A stretch of 6,305 bases of DNA from Planctomycetota bacterium (GTDB taxonomy: Bacteria; Planctomycetota; Planctomycetia; Pirellulales; Pirellulaceae), in the NCBI GenBank assembly GCA_023430365.1, contig JAEZAS010000401.1:1-6305 (forward strand), written 5' to 3'. Below, in pieces: positions 1 through 6,259 of this stretch (its first letter is position 1; each line of letters starts with the position of its first letter). Under the pieces are notes generated by a model. That model did no database searches. It saw nothing but the letters and a program-made list of their open reading frames with translations, and was not told the DNA's origin. A program made the position numbers and the translations under genes.

Positions 1-935
1 GCACCCCCACGATCGATGGCGACCATGTCTACGCCCTGAGCAAGGACGGCGATCTCGCTTGTGTCAAAACCGCCGATGGCGAGCTCGTTTGGAGCAAGAA
101 CTATCGCCAGGATTTCGACAGCCGGGAAACGCCCGGCTGGGGCTATAGCGAATCGCCCCTCGTCGACGGCGACCGGCTCCTCTGCACTCCGGGCAGCGAC
201 AAGGCTCTCCTCGCCGCGCTCGACAAGCGGACCGGCGAAGTGATCTGGCAAACCGACGCGGCGGGCAAGCTCGGCGATCGCGGGCACAACGGCGCGGGCT
301 ACGCCTCGATCGTCATCAGCAATGCCGGCAAGGTGAAGCAGTACGTCACGCTTGTTGGCAAAGGCGTCGTGGGTGTCGACGCGGCGACCGGCAAGCTCCT
401 CTGGAACTACAACAACGTCGCCAACGGGACTGCCAACATCCCCACCCCCATCATCGCCGGCGACTTTGTCTTCTGCTCCAGCGGCTATGGTGACGGTGGC
501 ACCGCCCTGCTCCGGATTACCCGGCAAGGCAAACAGCTCCAGGTGAACGAAGTTTACTTCGCCAAGCCGAACGAGATGCAGAACCACCATGGCGGCATGA
601 TTCGCATCGGCCAGTACGCCTACATGGGACACGGACACAACAACGGCTTTCCCCTCTGCGTGCATATCCCGAGCGGCAAGATCGCCTGGAAACCCGGCCG
701 CGGCCCGGGGAGCGAGTCGGCCGCAGTCGCCTACGCCGACGGACACCTCTACTTCCGCTACCAGGACGGCACCATGGCTCTGATCGAGGCGTCGCCGAAG
801 GAATACAAGCTGAAAGGCAAGTTCAAGATCGCCACGCACAATGGCGAAAGCTGGCCCCACCCGGTCATCGCCGGCGGAAAGCTGTACCTGCGCGATCAGG
901 ACGATCTGCTGTGCTATGACGTGAAAGCGAAGTAG
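1..935 (+). CDS. PQQ-like beta-propeller repeat protein, C-terminal part (5' end outside window)
   Basis: The reading frame is open from the first full codon (base 3) to a TAG at 933-935, giving 310 visible residues. It contains repeated beta-propeller blade signatures of the form 'G-x-x-x-W': DGELVW (visible residues 25-30), RTGEVIW (76-82), ATGKLLW (128-134) and PSGKIAW (223-229). Most are preceded by a DG/AG-x-x-(V/L)-(Y/F/L) strand. These are the docking motifs of the PQQ-like (quinoprotein dehydrogenase-like) fold. In planctomycetes such proteins are usually exported and called PQQ-binding-like or polyvinylalcohol dehydrogenase-like; true quinone binding or enzyme activity is rarely shown. 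A His/Asn-rich stretch, NHHGG (194-198) and GHGHNNG (209-215), interrupts the simple repeats and could be a ligand or metal site (inference). The N-terminus, including any signal peptide and the first blade or blades, is not in the window. The gene converges on the glycerate kinase gene across a hairpin. The fold is confident; the substrate is unknown. Confidence 0.9.
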   Translation, partial: TPTIDGDHVYALSKDGDLACVKTADGELVWSKNYRQDFDSRETPGWGYSESPLVDGDRLLCTPGSDKALLAALDKRTGEVIWQTDAAGKLGDRGHNGAGYASIVISNAGKVKQYVTLVGKGVVGVDAATGKLLWNYNNVANGTANIPTPIIAGDFVFCSSGYGDGGTALLRITRQGKQLQVNEVYFAKPNEMQNHHGGMIRIGQYAYMGHGHNNGFPLCVHIPSGKIAWKPGRGPGSESAAVAYADGHLYFRYQDGTMALIEASPKEYKLKGKFKIATHNGESWPHPVIAGGKLYLRDQDDLLCYDVKAK

Positions 936-953
936 GCGTCAATGCTCGTGACG

Positions 954-1031
954 ACGCTCTGCGTCCTCCGTTCTCACTTTCGAAGCTTCGCCGATCTGTG
1001 GCTACAAAACGGAACACTCGACGCAGAGCGT
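954..1031. terminator. Long hairpin between convergent genes, possible two-way terminator or repeat remnant
   Basis: ACGCTCTGCGTC at 954-965 is the exact reverse complement of GACGCAGAGCGT at 1020-1031. An inner stem follows: CCGTT at 968-972 pairs with AACGG at 1008-1012. A perfect 10-base palindrome, CGAAGCTTCG, sits in the loop at 981-990. The hairpin begins 18 bases after the stop codon of the plus-strand propeller gene and 13 bases after the stop of the minus-strand glycerate kinase gene, which is the position expected of a shared terminator. Neither side has a T-tract, so it is not a classical intrinsic terminator. It could slow RNA polymerase, protect 3' ends, or be a decayed dispersed repeat. 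The inverted repeat is certain; the role is inferred. Confidence 0.5.
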
Positions 1032-1044
1032 GGGAACGAGACCA

Positions 1045-2433
1045 TCAGTCGCGGGGCGTCTGAATCCGATCGACCACCGCCACCCGAATGTCGCACACGT
1101 TCGTATGCGTCGGGCCGGTCTTGATCAACGAATCGAGTCGCTGAAAAAAGGTGTAGGCGTCGTTGCGACGGAGGTAGTCCTCGGGATCGAGTCCACTCTC
1201 TCGCAGCTTCGCGATCAGTGCAGCGTCGATCCATGCTCCGGCGGCATCGGTGGGGCCGTCTTCACCATCGGTGCCGCCAGCCAGCATTGCCATTCCGCGG
1301 AGTGCGTCGGCCGGATCGTTCGCCGATTGCTTCAACCGCTGTACGAGGGCGGCCAGCACAAGTTGCTGATTGCGGCCTCCCTTGCCGCGAATCGCCGCGT
1401 CCGCGAGGCGAACCGTCGGCTCTCCCCCGGTTATGAGACAATCGGGGCCTGACTGATCGCGCATCCGCACAGCCATGTCCGCCAGGTGCTCGCCGATCGA
1501 CTCCGCGTTCCCTTCGAGCGAGGTCGCGGCCAGCATCGCGTGCGAATAGCCGCGCCGCTCCGCTTCGACGCCTGCCGCATCGACGGCCACCGCATTGTTG
1601 CCAATCACGATGTTGGTCACCTCGCACTCCGGCTTCGGCTGGCTCGCTTGCTCGGTCGCCGCCTGTTGCAGGGCCTGTGTTGCGGCGGGAGCAACTTCCA
1701 GAGCGTCGTGTTTACGCAGAATCTCTAAGGCCGCATCCGGCCCACTCGAATCTGGAACGGTCGGCCCCGAAGCGATCACATCGAGCGGGTCGCCGAGAAC
1801 ATCGGAGACAATCAGCGCCACCAGTCGCCCCGCCTTGCAGGCCCGAGCGAGACCGCCCCCCTTCACCTGACTGAGCCGCTTACGGACGGTGTTCAGTTCC
1901 TGGATGTTCGCTCCGCTGCCGCTCAAGTGGCGCGTAAGCGCTTGCTTGTCAGCCAGCGATACCCCTTCGATCGGCGCCGGGAGCAACGCCGATCCGCCAC
2001 CCGAAATGAGGCAGAGGCACAGATCGCTTGGCTCCAGCGACTGGACGATCCGCAGAATCTCGCGTGTTCCTTCGACGCCCGCTTCCGTCGGCTCGTTCAG
2101 CCCAGCCGGGCGGGCCGCATGCAGTATGATGTGCGGCAGTGGGCGAAAGCAGTCGGCAGGCACGTTCACCCAGCCGGTGAGCTTCTTCTCGCGAATCACG
2201 TCCTCGCCGAGCGCCTGCAGCAGCCCTTCGGCCATCCCAGCGCCCGCCTTACCGGCCCCGACGACGGCAATCCGGCGGATCTCGCGCAGATTGAGCAGTT
2301 CATCCCCCAGCAGCAGGTCATCCCCTTCGACCTGCACGTTGTCCCGGACCAGCCGATCGCTGCGGACCGCCTCGACTCCTGCCCGCCAAATGGCCAGCGC
2401 GTCCTCGCGCAATATTTCGGGCGATCGCTTCAT
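1045..2433 (-). CDS. Glycerate 2-kinase, DUF4147/MOFRL family
   Basis: A 462-residue protein, full length for this family (GckA/TtuD in bacteria, GLYCTK in animals). These enzymes phosphorylate D-glycerate with ATP to 2-phosphoglycerate in the cytosol, feeding glycolysis from glyoxylate, serine or hydroxypyruvate breakdown. The N-terminal DUF4147 domain shows VGAGKAGAGMA (58-68) with the family's conserved Lys (K62), SGGGSAL (144-150), and the basic/glycine stretch NTVRKRLSQVKGGGLA (181-196). The C-terminal MOFRL domain shows LITGGEPTVRL (333-343), GKGGRNQQL (350-358), GGTDGEDGPTDAAGA (386-400) and a TGPTHTNVCD ending (439-448). All key segments are present, so it should be active. It is the last gene of the minus-strand cluster. 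Its ATG overlaps the rarA TGA in an ATGA, suggesting translational coupling; a purine-rich GAAAGAG lies a few bases upstream. Its metabolic role does not obviously match RarA. No dedicated tartronate or glyoxylate pathway genes are nearby, so the pathway it serves is unknown. Confidence 0.95.
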   Translation of the reverse strand: MKRSPEILREDALAIWRAGVEAVRSDRLVRDNVQVEGDDLLLGDELLNLREIRRIAVVGAGKAGAGMAEGLLQALGEDVIREKKLTGWVNVPADCFRPLPHIILHAARPAGLNEPTEAGVEGTREILRIVQSLEPSDLCLCLISGGGSALLPAPIEGVSLADKQALTRHLSGSGANIQELNTVRKRLSQVKGGGLARACKAGRLVALIVSDVLGDPLDVIASGPTVPDSSGPDAALEILRKHDALEVAPAATQALQQAATEQASQPKPECEVTNIVIGNNAVAVDAAGVEAERRGYSHAMLAATSLEGNAESIGEHLADMAVRMRDQSGPDCLITGGEPTVRLADAAIRGKGGRNQQLVLAALVQRLKQSANDPADALRGMAMLAGGTDGEDGPTDAAGAWIDAALIAKLRESGLDPEDYLRRNDAYTFFQRLDSLIKTGPTHTNVCDIRVAVVDRIQTPRD

Positions 2434-3755
2434 GGCTGCTCTTTCGCCTGACGGAGCTTCTCGCGAATCGCTTCCAGCCGCTGGGCGATCTCCGCCTCAA
2501 AGCCTCGATCGACCGGTCGGTAGTACGTCCGCTCGACACCCATGTAGTCCTGCGCCGCCACGCCCCCTTCGACGTCGTGCGAGTACTGATAGCCCTTGCC
2601 GTGTCCGAATTGCTCCGAGCCCGAATAGTGCGAATCTCGCAAGTGCACCGGCACCGGCAGCACGCGTCCTTCGCGAATGTCGGCCCGCGCCTCGGCAATC
2701 GCCGTCGTCGCCGAATTCGATTTCGGAGCACACGCCAGATACGTCACCGCCTGCGACAGCGTCAGCTGACACTCCGGCAAACCGATGTACTCGCAGGCCT
2801 GCATCGTGGCGATCGCCAGCGGCAGAGCGTGCGGATCGGCGTTGCCGATGTCCTCGCTCGCCAGGATGATCAGCCGGCGGCAGATGAAGCGAATGTCTTC
2901 CCCCGCCTCGAGCATGCGGGCCAGCCAGTAGAGCGCCGCATCGGGATCGCTCCCTCGCAAGCTCTTGATCAGGGCGCTGGCCGTGTCGTAGTGCTCGTCG
3001 CCGGTCGGATCGTACTGCACGGCCTTGCGCTGCACCGATTCCTCGGCCAGTTGACGCGTGAAGCGGATCGGCCGCTCATCCGACGAGAGCACGCCGATCT
3101 CCAGCGTCATCAGCGCTCGCCGGGCGTCGCCATCGCTCACTTCGGCGAGAAACTGCAGGGCGTCGTCGTCCATCTCGACGGGATACATCCCCAGCCCGCG
3201 CGACTTGTCCGCCAGCGCCCGCAGCAGCAGCGACTTGATGTCGTCCACCGAAAGGGGCTGAAACTGAAAGATCTGGCTCCGGCTGACGAGCGCGCTGTTC
3301 ACGGCGAAAAACGGGTTGCTCGTCGTCGCTCCGATCAGGGTGACGATTCCCTCCTCGACATCCGGCAGCAAGGCGTCCTGCTGGGCCTTGTTGAAGCGGT
3401 GAATCTCGTCGACGAACAGCATCGTCCGCGGTCCGCCGGTCGCCAGATCGTTGCGGGCCTTCTCCAGCGTCTCGCGCAGTTCCTTCACGCCGCTGGTCAC
3501 CGCGCTGAGTTGCTTGAACAGCTTCCGGCTTTCGGTGGCCAAGAGACGCGCGAGCGTCGTTTTGCCGGTCCCCGGCGGTCCATAGAAGATCACCGAGCCC
3601 AGTCGATCCGACTTGAGCAGCCGCCGTAGCAATTTTCCTTCGCCGAGGAAGTGCTGCTGGCCAACGAACTCGCTCAAACGCACCGGCCGCATCCGCGCCG
3701 CCAGCGGCTGGGCCTTGCGAAGATTGGCCGACTCGGATTGCTCAAAGAGCGACAT
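2430..3755 (-). CDS. rarA: Replication-associated recombination protein A (RarA/MgsA), AAA+ ATPase
   Basis: A 441-residue protein of normal length for RarA (MgsA; eukaryotic WRNIP1), a tetrameric clamp-loader-like AAA+ ATPase that acts at stalled replication forks and single-stranded gaps. It opens with the family's PLAARMRP (17-24) and GQQH (32-35). The ATPase core shows Walker A GPPGTGKT (59-66), Walker B MLFVDEIHRF (112-121), sensor 1 GATTSNP (142-148, N147), a probable arginine finger in SALVSRS (154-160, R159) and sensor 2 GDARRAL (209-215). The C-terminal tetramerisation region is intact, with ASEDIGNADP (299-308), SQAVTYLACAPKSN (334-347) and the HLRDSHY...GYQYSHD segment (371-394). 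All catalytic residues are present. The ATG lies 2 bases past the ATP-grasp stop codon. AAGGA (3769-3773, read on the minus strand) is 13 bases upstream, long but usable as a ribosome site, and lies inside the upstream gene. Translational coupling to that gene is likely. Confidence 0.97.
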   Translation of the reverse strand: MSLFEQSESANLRKAQPLAARMRPVRLSEFVGQQHFLGEGKLLRRLLKSDRLGSVIFYGPPGTGKTTLARLLATESRKLFKQLSAVTSGVKELRETLEKARNDLATGGPRTMLFVDEIHRFNKAQQDALLPDVEEGIVTLIGATTSNPFFAVNSALVSRSQIFQFQPLSVDDIKSLLLRALADKSRGLGMYPVEMDDDALQFLAEVSDGDARRALMTLEIGVLSSDERPIRFTRQLAEESVQRKAVQYDPTGDEHYDTASALIKSLRGSDPDAALYWLARMLEAGEDIRFICRRLIILASEDIGNADPHALPLAIATMQACEYIGLPECQLTLSQAVTYLACAPKSNSATTAIAEARADIREGRVLPVPVHLRDSHYSGSEQFGHGKGYQYSHDVEGGVAAQDYMGVERTYYRPVDRGFEAEIAQRLEAIREKLRQAKEQP

Positions 3756-3757
3756 AA

Positions 3758-4498
3758 TTAAACGGCAGTCCTTTGGGCCACGGTCGCCCGTTTCAGCACA
3801 TCCAAAACAGCGTCCGGATCACACCCGTAAATCCCAGAGCCCCACGCCCCATTCGCTTCTACGACCGCCCAACCTCGCCCTTCGATGACGCCTATATCCA
3901 GTGCGACCGCGGCGGGAAGATTCGCCAGCGGATCGGCAGCAACCGACTGTGCGAAACATCGTGCTGCAGCCAGTTCCTCTTCCGGAGCAACAAAGCCGGT
4001 GAGCTCTGCTAAATCACCATCAATGATGTACGGCGACAACGTCAGCACGTTGCCATCGAGTACGAAGCAGCGATATTCATTTTTCCACGTAACCGGCTCC
4101 GCCAAAAGTACCGTCATCATGCCGTCAAACTCAGACGGCAGGGAATCTCCCGAGAGATAGACCCGTGCCGGAAAACTCTTGTCGTTCGGCGGTTTCACAA
4201 ACGTCGGTCGCGTGAGCGATCGCGCGTCTGCCAAGGTCGACCGCGAAACATCACGTTGGCGATAGCCGTACGGCAAGCGTGGCAGCCAATCCTCGGGTGG
4301 GTCGATCAGTGCACACCCAAGCCGCTGGGCGATGAGAGGCGCAAAGAACGCCTCCGCATAGATCACGACCTCGTCGTCGATCGGCTCCAAGGAACGGATG
4401 CCATGCGCCCGCTCAACCTGCCAGCCACGCCGAGTCGCGGCCCGCCAAAGCAGTTGGTCGTCGGCGCGATGTCGCGGCGAGAGGATGAGCGTGGTCAC
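3758..4498 (-). CDS. ATP-grasp domain protein, R2K clade (DUF4343-like)
   Basis: A 246-residue protein made almost wholly of a small ATP-grasp fold. Visible landmarks are FVKPPNDKSFPARVY (100-114), with nucleotide-binding lysines K102 and K107; the EYRCFVLDGNVLTLSPY strand pair (141-157), with E141 and R143; D201 in ALDIGV; and VVEANGAWGSGIYG (212-225), with E214 and N216 as likely metal ligands. These match the R2K clade of ATP-grasp enzymes, predicted (not proven here) to form amide or peptide-like bonds from a carboxylate and an amine using ATP. The catalytic residues are present, so an active enzyme is likely; the substrate is unknown. The start is a GTG at 4498, the only plausible one after the upstream gene's stop. 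A weak GGCGG lies 9 bases before it. It sits 32 bases after the receiver gene and 2 bases before rarA. No peptide-precursor or biosynthesis gene is nearby to suggest a substrate. Confidence 0.82.
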   Translation of the reverse strand: MTTLILSPRHRADDQLLWRAATRRGWQVERAHGIRSLEPIDDEVVIYAEAFFAPLIAQRLGCALIDPPEDWLPRLPYGYRQRDVSRSTLADARSLTRPTFVKPPNDKSFPARVYLSGDSLPSEFDGMMTVLLAEPVTWKNEYRCFVLDGNVLTLSPYIIDGDLAELTGFVAPEEELAAARCFAQSVAADPLANLPAAVALDIGVIEGRGWAVVEANGAWGSGIYGCDPDAVLDVLKRATVAQRTAV

Positions 4499-4530
4499 GT
4501 GAATTCGCCGCCAGCACAGGAGCGTGAAAA

Positions 4531-4944
4531 TTAGCCCTCAGTTTCAAACGTCGGCCGATCGGTCATCAGACGATCGAGCTGGTCCTTGCTGACGGGCTTG
4601 GTGACGTGGAAATTGAAACCCGCGTCCCGCGCCGCCCGCCGATCTTCCTCGTCGTCGTAGCCGCTCACCGCCACCAGGTAAGCGTCGCGGTGGCTCGGCT
4701 GTTCGCGGAGGGCTCGCGCCACGTCGTACCCGTTCATTCCGATCCCCAGGCTGATGTCGCACAGCACCGTGTCGGGCTGAAACTCGGCGGCGACCTCCAG
4801 GGCCTGCTTGCCGGTGGCAGCCGTCGCCACCTCGTGCTTCATCAGCTTCAGCAGCATCTGCAAGGGGAAGATCGCGTCGCGACGATCGTCAACGAGCAGC
4901 ACCCGCCGCGATGGACCCGATGGGGATGCGGTCCCTTCCGACAT
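4531..4944 (-). CDS. Receiver-only response regulator (CheY-like)
   Basis: A 137-residue protein consisting of a short Ser/Pro-rich N-terminus and a single REC phospho-acceptor domain. It has the acidic pair D19-D20 in VLLVDD, the phosphorylation site D63 in LCDISLG, the switch residue S94 in VAVSGYD, and K116 in HVTKPVS. All signalling residues are present, so phosphorylation by a histidine kinase is expected. There is no DNA-binding or enzymatic output domain, so it likely works by protein contact or in a phosphorelay. No kinase lies in the window. The sequence resembles receivers found on hybrid kinases. The start at 4944 is preferred over an in-frame ATG at 5016 because the 24 extra residues do not look like receiver sequence and because GAGAAAG precedes 4944 at good spacing. 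It is the first gene of the minus-strand cluster. Confidence 0.9.
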   Translation of the reverse strand: MSEGTASPSGPSRRVLLVDDRRDAIFPLQMLLKLMKHEVATAATGKQALEVAAEFQPDTVLCDISLGIGMNGYDVARALREQPSHRDAYLVAVSGYDDEEDRRAARDAGFNFHVTKPVSKDQLDRLMTDRPTFETEG

Positions 4945-4951
4945 GATCCAA

Positions 4952-4958
4952 CTTTCTC
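4952..4958 (-). promoter_or_regulatory. Ribosome binding site deciding the receiver gene start
   Basis: Read on the minus strand this is GAGAAAG, 7 bases before the ATG at 4944. It is only a partial match to the Shine-Dalgarno consensus, but its position supports the shorter 137-residue start over the upstream in-frame ATG at 5016. Confidence 0.45.
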
Positions 4959-5047
4959 TGGCGGCGACACGACACAAGCGTGCGCCGATGCTTACGAACA
5001 AACTCCAGACACTCAACCGGCATCGTAACCCATCCAGGCGGGAGGCA

Positions 5048-5077
5048 CTAGGCTTTGCCCCTGCCTGACGAGCCTAG
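5048..5077 (-). terminator. Small hairpin overlapping the radical SAM stop codon, weak terminator candidate
   Basis: CTAGGCT at 5048-5054 and AGCCTAG at 5071-5077 are perfect 7-base inverted arms around a 16-base loop. The right arm contains the radical SAM stop codon (5074-5076, read as TAG on the minus strand). No T-tract follows on the minus strand, so classical intrinsic termination is doubtful. It lies 104 bases before the receiver start and could partly separate the two transcripts. The pairing is seen; the function is a guess. Confidence 0.3.
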
Positions 5078-6159
5078 AACAATCGCATTTGTGCCCCCGG
5101 CAAAGTGGGCGGCTGAAACAGGTTGCAGTTCAACTCGGGCGTCCCGCCGTCCAATCCAAAGTGCTGCCGGAAGGTGCGAAACATCGCTCCGATCTGCTCG
5201 GCGATCGGCCCAGTCCCTTTCTGCCGCTCCCCCCACTTCGTCACATACAGCTCACCTCCGCGCATCGAGCGGATGAGCTGCTCCACCTTCGCCCGAGCGA
5301 GCGGCCGATGCCGGTCCAGCCATTCGAGAAACAGCGGTTTCACGGCAAACGGCAATCGCAGCAGCACGTAGCCCGCTGAAACCGCACCCGCCTCGGCCGC
5401 CGCCTTCAAAATGGCCGGTATCTCGCTGTCGTTCAGCCCCGGCACGACCGGCGCCACCATCACCTTGCTCGGCACGCCCGCGGCGCTCAACTCGCGAATC
5501 GCTCGCAACCGGGCAGCCGGCGTGCTCGTCCGCGGCTCGAGCTCGCGAGCCAGGTCGCCGTCGAGCGTCGTGACGCTCAAATTCACCTGCACCAGGTTCA
5601 GCCGAGCCATCTCGCCGAGCAGGTCGAGATCGCGCGTCACCAAGGCGTTCTTCGTGATGATGCCGATCGGCTGCCGGCATTCCAGGGCCACTTCCAGGCA
5701 CTGCCGCGTCAGTTTGAAGTCGCGTTCCGCCGGCTGATAGCAATCGGTGACGCCCGAAAAGATGATCGGCTCGCACTTCCACGACGGCCGGGCCAGAAAC
5801 TCGCGAAACAGCCGGGCCGCGTCGTGCTTCACCATCACCTTGGTCTCGAAATCGAGACCGGCGCTCATCCCCAGATACTCGTGCGATGGCCGGGCATAGC
5901 AATACGAACACCCGTGCGAGCAGCCGCGGTACGGATTGACGCTGTAATTGAAGCAGACGTCGGGGCTGTCGTTCGTGGCGACAATCGACTGCGACTTGTC
6001 GGGCAAATACTCGGTCGGAATCCGCCGCTCCGTAGCGAGCAATTCGTCATCTGCCCCCAATTGCTCGTAATCCGCTTCCGAGCGCACCCGCTCGAAGCGA
6101 TTCGCCGGCTGCGAAGTCGAGCCCCGACCAACAAACCGAGTTTTCGGCGAATCAGCCAT
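5074..6159 (-). CDS. PA0069-family radical SAM protein (spore photoproduct lyase-like)
   Basis: A 361-residue protein, complete and of usual length. It carries the radical SAM cluster motif CSHGCSYC (C80, C84, C87), preceded by SVNPYRGC (73-80) and followed by YARPSHEYLG (88-97), as in the PA0069 family related to spore photoproduct lyase SplB. Such proteins bind a 4Fe-4S cluster and cleave S-adenosylmethionine to make a 5'-deoxyadenosyl radical; the substrate of this family is not established. Other barrel segments include IIFSGVTDCYQPAE (132-145), GIITKNALVTRD (166-177) and VQVNLSVTTLD (190-200). The N-terminal FVGRG (9-13) and RFE (21-23) also fit the family and support the ATG at 6159. 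GGTG lies 5 bases before that start. The protein ends in QMRLF (357-361), resembling the bacterial sliding-clamp-binding consensus QLxLF. It has its own promoter-like sequence and is 129 bases from the downstream receiver gene, so it may or may not be part of that transcript. Confidence 0.93.
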   Translation of the reverse strand: MADSPKTRFVGRGSTSQPANRFERVRSEADYEQLGADDELLATERRIPTEYLPDKSQSIVATNDSPDVCFNYSVNPYRGCSHGCSYCYARPSHEYLGMSAGLDFETKVMVKHDAARLFREFLARPSWKCEPIIFSGVTDCYQPAERDFKLTRQCLEVALECRQPIGIITKNALVTRDLDLLGEMARLNLVQVNLSVTTLDGDLARELEPRTSTPAARLRAIRELSAAGVPSKVMVAPVVPGLNDSEIPAILKAAAEAGAVSAGYVLLRLPFAVKPLFLEWLDRHRPLARAKVEQLIRSMRGGELYVTKWGERQKGTGPIAEQIGAMFRTFRQHFGLDGGTPELNCNLFQPPTLPGAQMRLF

Positions 6160-6198
6160 CCCTACACCGCAGCCAAACGAGCCAGCGCCACGCTAGCA

Positions 6199-6227
6199 AT
6201 CGTACGGCCATAGTGTACAGATGTCAA
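6199..6227 (-). promoter_or_regulatory. Sigma70-like promoter of the radical SAM gene
   Basis: Read on the minus strand, a perfect -35 box TTGACA (6222-6227) is followed after 17 bases by TACGAT (6199-6204), a 4-of-6 match to TATAAT that keeps the key first TA and final AT. Transcription would start near 6191, leaving a 5' leader of about 30 bases before the ATG at 6159. The box quality, spacing and position all fit. Planctomycete promoters are less well defined than those of E. coli, so this stays a prediction. Confidence 0.6.
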
Positions 6228-6238
6228 CGACAATCGTA

Positions 6239-6259
6239 GGGTAGGCTTCCAGCCTGCCC
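6239..6259. repeat. Intergenic hairpin, likely dispersed repeat copy
   Basis: GGGTAGGCT (6239-6247), loop TCC, and AGCCTGCCC (6251-6259) form a 9-bp stem with one G-T position. It lies just upstream of the radical SAM promoter. No T-tract follows, so a terminator is unlikely. The sequence resembles short intergenic repeats I recall from planctomycete genomes, but only one copy is in this window, so repetition cannot be shown here. The remaining bases 6260-6305 hold nothing I can assign. Confidence 0.45.

Noticed and set aside
1889..2869. A 326-codon plus-strand open frame across the glycerate kinase/rarA junction
   Set aside because: It is antisense to two clearly recognisable genes. Its translation is low-complexity Ser/Arg/Pro-rich, typical of GC-rich shadow frames.
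2577..3629. A 350-codon plus-strand open frame opposite rarA
   Set aside because: It is Arg/Gln/His-rich with no recognisable domain and lies wholly antisense to the intact rarA gene.
4945..5016. N-terminal extension of the receiver protein to an ATG at 5016
   Set aside because: The 24 extra residues are not part of the receiver fold, and a better-placed ribosome site precedes the ATG at 4944.
4945..5073. Promoter for the receiver operon
   Set aside because: The minus strand offers TACGAT with only a 3-of-6 -35 match, and TTGAGT with no good -10. Neither is strong enough to call.
5252..5911. A 219-codon minus-strand open frame inside the radical SAM gene
   Set aside because: It is out of frame with a gene whose Cys motif and full length are clear; the composition is a Gly/Arg/Ala shadow.
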